The notes under the pieces are model-generated. The model saw only the letters and a list, made by a program, of their open reading frames with translations. It had not been told where the DNA came from and searched no databases. A DNA stretch of 64,000 nt, from the NCBI RefSeq assembly GCF_004310865.1, contig NZ_SIXI01000002.1, positions 372,001 through 436,000 of the forward strand, in the 5' to 3' direction. The DNA is from Aquabacterium lacunae (GTDB lineage: Bacteria > Pseudomonadota > Gammaproteobacteria > Burkholderiales > Burkholderiaceae_C). Shown piece by piece: positions 9,757 to 18,625 of this stretch; position 1 is the stretch's first letter; the number at the start of each line of letters is the position of its first letter. The translations under genes and the position numbers were made by a program.

Positions 9757-10335
9757 ATGTTCCGTCCGCCGCCCACCCCTCCCCTGACCCACGCGCAATG
9801 CGTGGCCCGCGCTCAGCACAGCGCCCCCGCCCTGATTCGCCGCCTGGCCGCCATCGTGTATGAAAGCACCCTGCTGTTCGGGGTGGTCATGTTCGCGGGC
9901 ATCGTTTTCGGTGTGCTGGTGGACCAGAAGCACGCCCTGGCCCACCGCAACGGGCTGCAAGCCACCATGTTCGCCGTGCTGGCCCTGTACTTCGTGGGCT
10001 TTTGGGTGCGTGGTGGCCAAACCCTGGCCATGAAGACCTGGCACCTGCGCCTGCTGCGTCGCGATGGCCTGCCCGTGCGCCCCCTGCAGGCGGCGCTGCG
10101 CTTTGCCTTGTCATGGCTGTGGTTCTTCCCACCGCTGCTGCTGGCCTGGGCCATGCAGTGGCACAGCGCCAAAGAGATCACCAGCCTGCTGCTGGTGTGG
10201 TTCGTGCTGTACGCCCTGTTGTCGAAGGCGCTGCCCCAAGGGCAGTTCCTGCACGACCAGATCTGCCGCACGGCCCTGGTCGACACCCGACCCGACGACC
10301 AGCTGCCCGCTCACCCCAACGCCAGAAAGCCCTGA
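9757..10335 (+). CDS. RDD family integral membrane protein
   Basis: 192 residues with an RDD-type arrangement: the N-terminal RRLAAIVYESTLLFGVVMFAGIVFG carries the Arg-x-x-Ala start and first hydrophobic helix, with further helices at ~68-85 and ~113-150. FWVRGGQTLAMKTWHLRLLRRDG between the helices is the conserved RDD loop. Function is generally unknown; some members are linked to ion or solute transport. It lies 56 bp after the DUF3106 gene and only 2 bp before the LOG gene, so the cluster is probably co-transcribed. Confidence 0.85.
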   Translation: MFRPPPTPPLTHAQCVARAQHSAPALIRRLAAIVYESTLLFGVVMFAGIVFGVLVDQKHALAHRNGLQATMFAVLALYFVGFWVRGGQTLAMKTWHLRLLRRDGLPVRPLQAALRFALSWLWFFPPLLLAWAMQWHSAKEITSLLLVWFVLYALLSKALPQGQFLHDQICRTALVDTRPDDQLPAHPNARKP

Positions 10336-10337
10336 CC

Positions 10338-10964
10338 GTGAAAGCCCCTGCCACTTTTTCCGTGTGCGTGTACTGTGGCTCACGTGACGGCACACGCCCG
10401 GCTTACCTGGCCGCTGCCCAGGCCTGCGGCCAATCACTCGGCCAGCGCGGCTGGCAACTGGTGTATGGCGGCGGCAGCACGGGCCTGATGGGCGCCGTGG
10501 CCGACGCCACATTGCAGGCCGGCGGCCCGGTCATCGGCATCATCCCGGACAAACTCATCCAGCGCGAGCTGGGCCATGGTGGTGTGACCGAGCTGCAGGT
10601 GGTGGGCTCGATGCACGAGCGCAAGCACAAGATGGCCCAGCAATCGGACGCTTTCGTGGCCCTGCCCGGCGGCATCGGCACCATGGAAGAGATCTTCGAG
10701 ATCTGGACCTGGCGTCAGCTCGGCTACCACAGCAAGCCACTGGGCCTGCTCAATGTCGATGGCTGCTACGACCACCTGCTGCGCTTCATTGACGCGCTGC
10801 GCGATGAAGGCTTCCTGTGGCCCGATGTGCAGGAGCTGCTGCTGATCGACACCGACATCGAGCGCCTGCTCGACCGACTGCACACCGAAGCCCGGCGCCT
10901 GAAAGCACAAACGCCGCCGGAGCTGCAGGTGGCAGCGCCAGGCGGCGTGGCCGACGGGACCTGA
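10338..10964 (+). CDS. LOG family protein (TIGR00730 Rossmann fold; putative nucleoside 5'-monophosphate phosphoribohydrolase)
   Basis: 208 residues from GTG 10338, 2 bp after the RDD stop. It has the family opening FSVCVYCGSRDGTRPAYL, the nucleotide-binding LVYGGGSTGLMGAVADA, and the hallmark PGGIGTMEEIFEIWTWRQLG (PGGxGTxxE). Homologues release adenine or cytokinin base from nucleoside monophosphates in the cytoplasm; the physiological substrate in bacteria is often unclear. The stop at 10964 is 32 bp from the convergent P-II stop, with no clear terminator between. Confidence 0.9.
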   Translation: MKAPATFSVCVYCGSRDGTRPAYLAAAQACGQSLGQRGWQLVYGGGSTGLMGAVADATLQAGGPVIGIIPDKLIQRELGHGGVTELQVVGSMHERKHKMAQQSDAFVALPGGIGTMEEIFEIWTWRQLGYHSKPLGLLNVDGCYDHLLRFIDALRDEGFLWPDVQELLLIDTDIERLLDRLHTEARRLKAQTPPELQVAAPGGVADGT

Positions 10965-10996
10965 TCAGCAGGCCCGGAACCAAGCGGCTGAAGGCG

Positions 10997-11407
<411 letters not shown>

Positions 11408-13123
11408 TCAGGCCCGGTAGCGAGACGTGATGGGATAGCGCCAGTCGCGTCCGAAGGCGCGGTGCGTGATGCGGATGCCCACCGGTGCCTGCCGGCGCTT
11501 GTACTCGTTGATCTTGAGCAGGCGCGTGACCTTGTCGACATCGGCCGCGGGGTACCCTGCGGCCACGATGTCTTCGATGGACTGATCCTGCTCCATGTAG
11601 CGCTGCAGGATGGCGTCCAGCACGTCGTACTCGGGTAGGCTGTCCTGGTCTTTCTGATCGGGGCGCAATTCAGCCGAGGGCGGGCGCGTGATGATGCGCT
11701 CGGGGATGGGCTCGACCTGCCCTTGCGCGCGGGCCTGGGCGTTGCGCCAGTTCGACAGGCGGTACACCGTGGTCTTGACCAGGTCCTTGATGACGGCAAA
11801 GCCGCCGGCCATGTCGCCATACAGCGTGCAATAGCCGGTGGCCATTTCGCTCTTGTTGCCGGTGGTCAGCACGATGGCACCCGTCTTGTTCGACAACGCC
11901 ATGAGCAGGGTGCCGCGGATGCGGGCCTGGATGTTTTCTTCGGTGGTGTCTTCGGCGCGGCCCACGAACAGCGGCGCCAGCGACGCCTTGAAGGCTTCGA
12001 ACTCGGGGGCGATCGCGATCTCGTCGTGGTGCACACCCAGGCGGTCGGCCATGTCGCGGGCGTCGATCCAGGAGATGTCGGCCGTGTAGGGCGAAGGCAT
12101 CATCACGGTGCGCACCTTGTCGGCGCCCAGCGCATCAACCGCAATGGCCAGCACCAGGGCAGAGTCGATGCCGCCCGACAGGCCGATGATGGCGCCCGGA
12201 AAGCCGTTCTTGCCGATGTAGTCGCGCACGCCAGTGACCAGCGCGGCCCAGATTTCGGCGTCAGCGTCGAGCAAAGGCTCGGTGCGGGCTGGCGCCACCG
12301 TCACGGCCTGCCCGGGCCCACCCGCCTGCAGCTGCACGTGCAGCACATCGGACTGGAAACTCAGGGCGCGGGCCTGCACACGCCCCTCGGCATCGAGCAC
12401 GAAAGAAGCGCCGTCGAACACGACCTCGTCCTGGCCGCCCACGAGGTGGGCATAGACCAGCGGGCAGCCGCTGCGGGTGGCGCGCACGGCCATGCGCTGT
12501 TCGCGCTCGGCGGCCTTGCCGGCATGGAAGGGCGAGGCGTTCAGCACCAGCAGGGCCTGGGCCCCGGCCGCGCAGGCGGCGTCGGCGGGCTCGTCGAACC
12601 AGGCGTCTTCGCAGATCAGCACACCCAGGCGGATGCCCTGCGCGTCGATCACCAGGGGACCAAAACCGGCGTCACGGCCGCTGACGAAGTAGCGGCGCTC
12701 GTCAAACACCTGGTAGTTGGGCAGGTCGCGCTTGGCATAGGTGCCGACCACGGCGCCGGCCTGCAGCACGCTGGCGGCATTGACCAAGCCGGGCACCGAC
12801 CAGGAGCGGGTGCGGGCATCGCCCAGGCGCGAAGGCGCGGGGTGGCCGACGACCACCTGCAGATCAGGCAGGTCGGCCAGCTGTTCGGCCATGCCCACCA
12901 GGGTGCTCTGGCAGTCGTCGATGAAGCGCGGGCGCAGCAACAGGTCTTCGGGCGGGTAGCCGCACAGCGAGAGCTCGGGCGTGACCACCAGGCGGGCGCC
13001 ATCGGCATGGGCCTGACGTGCCAGCGCCACCAGCTGGCGGGCGTTGCCGGCCAGGTCACCCACCACGGGATTGAACTGGATCACGGCCACTGACAGAGGG
13101 CCGTGCGAGAAAGAGTGAGGCAT
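11408..13123 (-). CDS. nadE: Glutamine-dependent NAD+ synthetase
   Basis: 571 residues from ATG 13123. The N-terminal ~270 residues are a nitrilase-type glutaminase domain with the catalytic glutamate region (VTPELSLCGYPPEDLLL) and the cysteine in LGVLICEDAWF. The C-terminal half is an ATP-pyrophosphatase synthetase with GLSGGIDSALVLAIAVDALG, TTGNKSEMATGYCTLYGDMAGG, and PPSAELRPDQKDQDSLPEYDVLDAIL. It amidates nicotinic acid adenine dinucleotide using glutamine-derived ammonia. Linkage to glnB is common in betaproteobacteria. Confidence 0.96.
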   Translation of the reverse strand: MPHSFSHGPLSVAVIQFNPVVGDLAGNARQLVALARQAHADGARLVVTPELSLCGYPPEDLLLRPRFIDDCQSTLVGMAEQLADLPDLQVVVGHPAPSRLGDARTRSWSVPGLVNAASVLQAGAVVGTYAKRDLPNYQVFDERRYFVSGRDAGFGPLVIDAQGIRLGVLICEDAWFDEPADAACAAGAQALLVLNASPFHAGKAAEREQRMAVRATRSGCPLVYAHLVGGQDEVVFDGASFVLDAEGRVQARALSFQSDVLHVQLQAGGPGQAVTVAPARTEPLLDADAEIWAALVTGVRDYIGKNGFPGAIIGLSGGIDSALVLAIAVDALGADKVRTVMMPSPYTADISWIDARDMADRLGVHHDEIAIAPEFEAFKASLAPLFVGRAEDTTEENIQARIRGTLLMALSNKTGAIVLTTGNKSEMATGYCTLYGDMAGGFAVIKDLVKTTVYRLSNWRNAQARAQGQVEPIPERIITRPPSAELRPDQKDQDSLPEYDVLDAILQRYMEQDQSIEDIVAAGYPAADVDKVTRLLKINEYKRRQAPVGIRITHRAFGRDWRYPITSRYRA

Positions 13124-13327
13124 CGTGAAATCCGGGACGAGATGGCGCGGGGCCACCGGCTTTGCAATGGTAGCGCCTGGCCCGGATCCTGCTGGCATCT
13201 GGGACACAGATGCACCTGCATCAAACAGGACATGGGGGCGAAATGCCGTTCAAACCCCTAGATTCGGACAGAAACAAGGGTGCGAAACTGAACGGATAAC
13301 GATTCCTACACGAGACACCAGGGTCCC

Positions 13328-13852
13328 ATGGCCAACACAGACACCCCATCGACTGCGCTGCCGCCGATCCTCGACATCGAGGCGTCGGGTTTTGGCCTGG
13401 GCAGCTACCCGATCGAGATCGGCATCGTGATGCCGGACGCCCGCAGCTGGTGTTCGCTCGTGCGGCCCGAGCCGGCCTGGCAGCACTGGGACCCCAACGC
13501 GGCCACCGTGCACAACATTTCGCGCGAGCAGTTGCTGCAACACGGGCGCAGCCCGGCCGAGATCGTGGCGGTGCTGAACGACTGGCTGCGCGGCATGGTG
13601 GTGTACTCAGACGCCTGGGCCCACGACTACACCTGGCTGAACAAGCTGTACGACGCCGCCGATCGCAGCCCCAGCTTCCGGCTGGAAAACCTGCGGGCCC
13701 TGCTGTCGGATGCCGAAGCCGCGCTGTGGCACGAGGCCAAACAGCGCGTGGCCGTGCAGGCCTGCCTGCCGCGGCACCGCGCCAGCAGCGACGCGCGCCT
13801 GCTCCAGCTGACCCTGCAGTCCCTGCGCGCCGCGCAACCCGCGGCAGCCTGA
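13328..13852 (+). CDS. DEDDh 3'-5' exonuclease-like protein
   Basis: 174 residues. Exo I motif ILDIEASGFGLGSYPIEIG places the two metal-binding acidic residues at Asp15 and Glu17. Exo II is VYSDAWAHDYTWLNKLYDA. The third motif, HRASSDARL, has the H-x4-D spacing of DEDDh nucleases. All four acidic residues and the histidine appear present, so activity is expected. It is a stand-alone nuclease domain without a polymerase or helicase partner; the substrate is unknown. A small inverted repeat (ACCTGG/CCAGGT, 13856-13870) lies between it and the convergent kinase gene. Confidence 0.8.
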   Translation: MANTDTPSTALPPILDIEASGFGLGSYPIEIGIVMPDARSWCSLVRPEPAWQHWDPNAATVHNISREQLLQHGRSPAEIVAVLNDWLRGMVVYSDAWAHDYTWLNKLYDAADRSPSFRLENLRALLSDAEAALWHEAKQRVAVQACLPRHRASSDARLLQLTLQSLRAAQPAAA

Positions 13853-13881
13853 GCAACCTGGCGCCCAGGTCGGGGCACCGA

Positions 13882-15573
13882 TCAGACGCCTTCGAGGGCC
13901 TTGCGCTGGTCGGCCTCTTGCTGACGCAGTTTCACGCACTGGGCGTGCGATTTGAAACGCGGACGTTCGCACTGGCGTTTCATGCACAAGGCATGCGCAA
14001 TGAAGATGCGCCCACCACAGGCGTCGGCAGGACTGCGTGCGCTGTCGGCGGAGGCCTGCGGACGTTCAGCCGTGCGCTCCGGGGCGCGAGACGGCGCGCG
14101 TTCGGTGTCTGCCGTGCGCTGCGATGCCTGTCCGGCTGACCGCTGTGCCTCACGCCTGTCCGGCTGTTCTGGCGCACGCTCGGCCACACGTTCACGCGGA
14201 GGCTCGGCTGCTGAGACCGCCGGCGGGGACACCCCTCTGGCGCCAGCTGTAGGCAGCGAAGCACCCGCCGGGGCGGCGACTGTGGCCGAAGCCGCGAGCC
14301 CGGCTTGTGGTGTCTGGGCTTGAAGGTCCGGTTGGCCTGTGACGGGTCCTCGCCCGGCCCACAGCACGGCCAGACCCACCAGCCCCATCCCCGCCAGCCC
14401 CAGGGCTGCGGCACGGAACCAGGCCGACTGCCGCAAGCCCGTCAGCATGCCCATGCCACCAGATGATGCCGATGCAGACGCCTCCGCCAGACCTGTGGCC
14501 TCGTGCGACACGGCATCAGGCCGGCTGACCAGCATCGTGGGCGCGAAGGTGGGCTCGCGGGCGGGCGCCGACGCGGGGTCAGGCCGAACTGGCGCCTGGG
14601 TGGTGCGCATGATCGACTGGGTGACGGGTGGCAAGGGCTCACCCAGCAGGCTGGCTCGCCACTGGGCCACCGAGGCCAGCCGGTGCTCGGGGCGCACGGC
14701 CAGCCCCCGGTCGATGGTCTCCAGCAAGGCCGGCGGATAGTGCTGTCCGAAATCACGCCCGAGCTCATCGGCCATGGACGACAGCGGTGCCAGATCGTCG
14801 TGCACCGCCCGGGCGGTGGATGGCACCGGGGTGCGGCCGGTCAGGCAATAGTGCAGTACGGCCGCCAGCGCGTACAGGTCGGTCCAGGCCCCCTGGCGCA
14901 GGTGGCTGGTTTCGGCGTACTGCTCGATGGGCGCGAAGCTCGGCTTGAGGATGGCCGTGAGGCTTTGGGTGTGGTCGCTGATCACGCGCCGTGCCGCGCC
15001 GAAGTCGAGGAGCACCGGGCGCATGCCTTCGGGTGCATCGGCATCGGGCACGATCAGGATGTTGTCGGGGGCCACGTCACGGTGATAGACCTGCTCCCGG
15101 TGCAACAACTCCAGAGCGCCCAGCAGGGGCTCCATCAGGGCGCGCAACCACGCCTGGCTGGGGGGAGCACTCATGGCCTTGCGGGCGGTGTAGAGCGTGG
15201 CGCCTTCGTAACACGGCATGACCATGTAGGCTGTGCCCTGGGCCTCCCAGAAGCGGAACACACGCACCAGCGAGGGGTGATCGAATCGGGCCAGCAGACG
15301 GGCCTCGTTCACGAACGACTGCAAGCCCAACTCGAAGGCTGCACGGTGCTGGGGCGACCGCAAGACGATGCCGCCATCGTCCCCGCGAGCCGCCAGCGTG
15401 ACGGGCAGGTACTCCTTGATGGCGACCTGGCGCTGCAACTGCGGGTCATGGGCGCGATAGACCACCCCGAAACCACCCACACCCAGCACGCCTTCGACGA
15501 CGTACTCGTTGAGCTGGAAGCCGACTGGCAGGGTGTCTCTCGACGCGGGGGGAACAGAAGACGACGTGTTCAC
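13882..15573 (-). CDS. Transmembrane serine/threonine protein kinase
   Basis: 563 residues from GTG 15573; there is no good ribosome site, and TTG 9 codons upstream is possible. The Hanks-type kinase domain (~24-290) has the glycine loop GVGGFGVV, Lys53 in VAIKEYL, HRDVAPDN (catalytic Asp166; the usual Lys of HRDxKxxN is Ala) and the DFG motif in LLDFGAARRV. A Pro/Ala-rich linker leads to one transmembrane helix (~390-410), then an Ala/Arg/Glu-rich extracytoplasmic part. The end carries a compact cysteine motif (CGGRIFIAHALCMKRQC, then CVKLRQQEADQ). Targets are unknown. It is divergent from a diguanylate cyclase gene. Confidence 0.88.
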   Translation of the reverse strand: MNTSSSVPPASRDTLPVGFQLNEYVVEGVLGVGGFGVVYRAHDPQLQRQVAIKEYLPVTLAARGDDGGIVLRSPQHRAAFELGLQSFVNEARLLARFDHPSLVRVFRFWEAQGTAYMVMPCYEGATLYTARKAMSAPPSQAWLRALMEPLLGALELLHREQVYHRDVAPDNILIVPDADAPEGMRPVLLDFGAARRVISDHTQSLTAILKPSFAPIEQYAETSHLRQGAWTDLYALAAVLHYCLTGRTPVPSTARAVHDDLAPLSSMADELGRDFGQHYPPALLETIDRGLAVRPEHRLASVAQWRASLLGEPLPPVTQSIMRTTQAPVRPDPASAPAREPTFAPTMLVSRPDAVSHEATGLAEASASASSGGMGMLTGLRQSAWFRAAALGLAGMGLVGLAVLWAGRGPVTGQPDLQAQTPQAGLAASATVAAPAGASLPTAGARGVSPPAVSAAEPPRERVAERAPEQPDRREAQRSAGQASQRTADTERAPSRAPERTAERPQASADSARSPADACGGRIFIAHALCMKRQCERPRFKSHAQCVKLRQQEADQRKALEGV

Positions 15574-15671
15574 AACGGCGCAGCTTATCAAATGACCGGC
15601 GAGCAGCCGTTCAAGCTTCGGGTTTCGTGGCCGATAACCTGGGCACTGATGTTGTTTCAGTCGGGGTGTCC

Positions 15672-16865
15672 ATGTCTTCACGATCGATGATGACCATGGG
15701 GACGCCCACCCTGGCCCAGCACCGCTGGGTGGCCTTTTCAGGGGCTGCCCTGGCCACCACCGCTGGCGCCATGTTGCTGTCGTCTTCCAGTCCTTGGCTG
15801 GGCCATGTGGCCTGGCTGTCTGCCACCGGGTGTGTGGCATGGGCCGCGCATTGCCTGGGACGCCAGCGTGGCGAGACCCAGCAAACCCATGACCGGTACC
15901 AGGACGCCTTGCGCGCCCTTCAGGCCACCGACGCCACCGCCCCAGCGGGCGCCCACCTCCTGCAAGCGGCCTTCCAGCACTCCCAGGCGCCCATGGTGAT
16001 CACTGATGCACTCGACCGCATCGTCATGGTCAACCAGGCCTTCGCCCGCCTGTGCGGCATGAGCACCGATGCCTTGCTGGGCCAGAGCGCCGAACTGCAC
16101 GGGCTGGCGCCCCTGCGGCCCTCGCACCTGCCCGGTGTCGACCAGCACCTGCGTGACGGCACCCGTTGGGCGGGAGAATCGGCCATCACGGCACACGACG
16201 GCGCCGTGCACGAGATGTGGCTGGCCGTGAGTGCCCTGCGAGATGCGCAGGGCCGCATCACGCACCACAACCGCGTGTTCCAGGACATCGCGCCGCTGAA
16301 AAAACAGTTGCGCCAGATGGCCGATCAGGCCCGCCATGACAGCCTGACCGAGTTGCCCAACCGCCGGGCTTTCTCGGAGCATCTCTTCCACGCCATGGCA
16401 CGTGCGCGCCGTGAACCCAAGACACTGGCCGTCATGGCTGTGGACCTGGACGGCTTCAAGGCCGTGAACGACACGCATGGCCACCATGTGGGCGACCTGC
16501 TGCTGCAGCAGGTGGCGCGGCGACTGCAAGCCTGCGTGCGCACCACCGACATCGTCTGCCGACTGGGAGGCGACGAGTTCATGGTGATCCTGGAAGGTGC
16601 GGGCATGCCGCACGAAGTCGAGCGCATCGGCCAGCGCATCCTGACCTGCCTGAGCGAGGCCTACACCCTGGAACGCCACCACGTGAAGGCCACGCCCAGC
16701 ATCGGCCTGGTGGTGCACCAGCCGCACGAAAACGAGGCGGCCCTGATGCAACGGGCCGATGCCGCGATGTACAGCGCCAAACGGGCGGGCAAATGCCGCA
16801 TGGTGCTGGACCTGGGTGACACACCCGCGCCTGTGGAAGGCCGCACGACAGCCCGTGTCGCATGA
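15672..16865 (+). CDS. Membrane-anchored PAS-GGDEF diguanylate cyclase
   Basis: 397 residues from ATG 15672, which has a GGGG-type site upstream; GTG 15627 is an alternative. Two N-terminal membrane segments (~19-40 and 43-62) are followed by a PAS domain (~95-205; PMVITDALDRIVMVNQAF) and a GGDEF domain (~220-385). The active site LGGDEF (299-303) is canonical, and RTTD at 290-293, five residues upstream, is a complete inhibitory I-site. It should therefore make cyclic-di-GMP with product feedback. There is no EAL domain. It could feed the LapD receptor encoded at 51-53 kb, but nothing in the sequence proves pairing. Confidence 0.92.
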   Translation: MSSRSMMTMGTPTLAQHRWVAFSGAALATTAGAMLLSSSSPWLGHVAWLSATGCVAWAAHCLGRQRGETQQTHDRYQDALRALQATDATAPAGAHLLQAAFQHSQAPMVITDALDRIVMVNQAFARLCGMSTDALLGQSAELHGLAPLRPSHLPGVDQHLRDGTRWAGESAITAHDGAVHEMWLAVSALRDAQGRITHHNRVFQDIAPLKKQLRQMADQARHDSLTELPNRRAFSEHLFHAMARARREPKTLAVMAVDLDGFKAVNDTHGHHVGDLLLQQVARRLQACVRTTDIVCRLGGDEFMVILEGAGMPHEVERIGQRILTCLSEAYTLERHHVKATPSIGLVVHQPHENEAALMQRADAAMYSAKRAGKCRMVLDLGDTPAPVEGRTTARVA

Positions 16866-16866
16866 A

Positions 16867-16899
16867 ACCCCGTGAACCGGGGTGGCACCAGGTTGGTGC
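16867..16899 (+). terminator. Tandem hairpins after the diguanylate cyclase gene
   Basis: Two adjacent perfect stems begin 2 bp after the stop: ACCCCG/CGGGGT (16867-16883, 5 nt loop) and GCACCA/TGGTGC (16885-16899, 3 nt loop). There is no T-run, so termination would be weak or factor-assisted. They separate the cyclase from the NADH dehydrogenase promoter. Confidence 0.4.
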
Positions 16900-16924
16900 A
16901 AATCCACACACTGTGGTCGGGTAC

Positions 16925-16933
16925 TGGTATAAA
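16925..16933 (+). promoter_or_regulatory. Extended -10 promoter candidate for the NADH dehydrogenase gene
   Basis: TGGTATAAA contains an extended -10 (TG-N-TATAAA) with no convincing -35 at the usual distance. Transcription would start near 16940, about 70 bp before the ATG at 17011. The assignment rests on motif match only. Confidence 0.4.
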
Positions 16934-17010
16934 CACTGACAAGCCTCAAGCGCTGCCGTGTGGAGACGTGCAGACGCTTGTCAAAAACAACCAGACACTG
17001 ACACACCCTC

Positions 17011-18555
17011 ATGGCCGACATCCGCACGCCTGCGCCCCCTGCTTCACCTCGCCCCCGCGTCGTCATCGTGGGGGCCGGCTTCGGTGGTCTGGAGGCCGCC
17101 AAGGCCTTTGACGGTGCCGATGTCGATGTCGTGGTGGTCGACCGCACCAACCACCACCTGTTCCAACCCTTGCTGTACCAGGTGGCCACCGCAGGCCTGC
17201 CGGCCCCGGCCATTGCCAGCCCGATCCGTCACATCCTGCGCAACCAGATCGCCCGAGGCCATCTGACGGTGCTGATGGGCGAGGTCACCAGCCTCGACAC
17301 GGCGTCGAACTGCGTGGTGCTCGACGGTGGCGAACACCTGCACTACGACCACCTGATCGTCGCCGCCGGCGCCACCCACAGCTACTTCGGCAACGACCAG
17401 TGGGCCAAGTACGCCCCCGGCCTCAAGACCCTGGGCGACGCCTTCACCATCCGCCGCCGCGTGCTGACGGCCTTCGAGCAGGCCGAACGCGAGAACGACC
17501 CCGTGGCCCGGGAGCAATGGCTGACCTTCGCCGTGGTGGGCGCTGGCCCGACCGGCGTGGAGATGGCCGGCACCATGGCCGAAATCGCCCAGCAGACGCT
17601 GCGTTCGGAGTTCAAGCGCATCGACTCGCGCCGCGCGCGGGTCATCCTCATCGAAGGTGCTCCGCGGGTGCTGGGCACCTTCCCGGAAGACCTGTCGGCC
17701 AAGGCCAAGGACCAGCTCGAAGGGCTGGGTGCCGAGGTGCTGACCGGCGCCAAGGTGACCAACATCACGGCCTTCGGCATTCACTACGACCTGGGCGAGA
17801 AGCAGGCCGATGGCAGCGTGCGCAACGTGTCGCACTTCCTGCCCACCCGCACCGTGGTGTGGGGCGCCGGCGTGGCTGGCTCACCGCTGGGCCGCGCCCT
17901 GAGCAAGAGCACGGGTTGTGCACTCGACCGCGCAGGCCGCGTGGTGGTCGAGCCCGACCTGACCGTGCCCGGCCACGGCAACATTTACGTGGTGGGCGAC
18001 CTGGCCTCGGCCAAGAGCTACCTCGACCCCGAGAACCCCACCCCGGTGCCTGGCGTGAGCCCGGGTGCCAAGCAGATGGGCCGCAAGGCCGCCAAGAACA
18101 TCCAGCGCAAGCTCAAGGGCCTGGCGCCGCAGTCGTTCCGCTACTTCGACTACGGCTCGCTGGCCACCATCGGCAAACGCGCGGCCGTGGCCATGATCGA
18201 CATCCCGTTCACGAAAAAGCGCATCAAGTTCAGCGGCTTTTCGGCCTGGCTGTTCTGGCTGTTCGTGCACGTGTACTTCCTGATCGGCTTCCGCAACCGC
18301 ATGGTCGTGTTCATGGACTGGGCCTGGGCGTACTTCACCTCGCAGCGCCACGCACGCGTGTTCCCCGACCCGCACGCCCTGGAGCCCAACGCCATGCTGG
18401 TGCGGGTGCCCCCCGTGGCCGTGGTGACGGGCAACAACCCCGACCTGGCCGTGAACCCGGTCAAGCACCCACCCACGGCGCCCACGGCGCCTGCTGCCTC
18501 GGCCACCGGGACCCAGGCCCCGCAGCCCAACGACGGCCAGAACCGCGCCGCCTGA
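17011..18555 (+). CDS. Type II NADH:quinone oxidoreductase-like FAD-dependent oxidoreductase
   Basis: 514 residues. The N-terminal FAD-binding motif VVIVGAGFGGLEAAKAF (~17-33), HHLFQPLLYQVATAGL and the second Rossmann motif FAVVGAGPTGVEMAG are typical of NDH-2. A conserved FAD loop (NIYVVGDLAS) and quinone-region AKQMGRKAAKNI follow. A hydrophobic amphipathic segment near ~410-435 (FSAWLFWLFVHVYFLIGFRNR) matches the membrane-binding C-terminus. It would transfer electrons from NADH to quinone without proton pumping. The last ~50 residues are an unusual Pro/Ala/Thr-rich tail. A weak AAGCCC/GGGCTT stem lies at 18580-18607. Confidence 0.9.
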   Translation: MADIRTPAPPASPRPRVVIVGAGFGGLEAAKAFDGADVDVVVVDRTNHHLFQPLLYQVATAGLPAPAIASPIRHILRNQIARGHLTVLMGEVTSLDTASNCVVLDGGEHLHYDHLIVAAGATHSYFGNDQWAKYAPGLKTLGDAFTIRRRVLTAFEQAERENDPVAREQWLTFAVVGAGPTGVEMAGTMAEIAQQTLRSEFKRIDSRRARVILIEGAPRVLGTFPEDLSAKAKDQLEGLGAEVLTGAKVTNITAFGIHYDLGEKQADGSVRNVSHFLPTRTVVWGAGVAGSPLGRALSKSTGCALDRAGRVVVEPDLTVPGHGNIYVVGDLASAKSYLDPENPTPVPGVSPGAKQMGRKAAKNIQRKLKGLAPQSFRYFDYGSLATIGKRAAVAMIDIPFTKKRIKFSGFSAWLFWLFVHVYFLIGFRNRMVVFMDWAWAYFTSQRHARVFPDPHALEPNAMLVRVPPVAVVTGNNPDLAVNPVKHPPTAPTAPAASATGTQAPQPNDGQNRAA

Positions 18556-18625
18556 CCGCAGCGGCACCCCTGACCGCACAAGCCCTCGGCCCATGTGCCT
18601 GGGGCTTTGGTGGCATCATCAAAGC

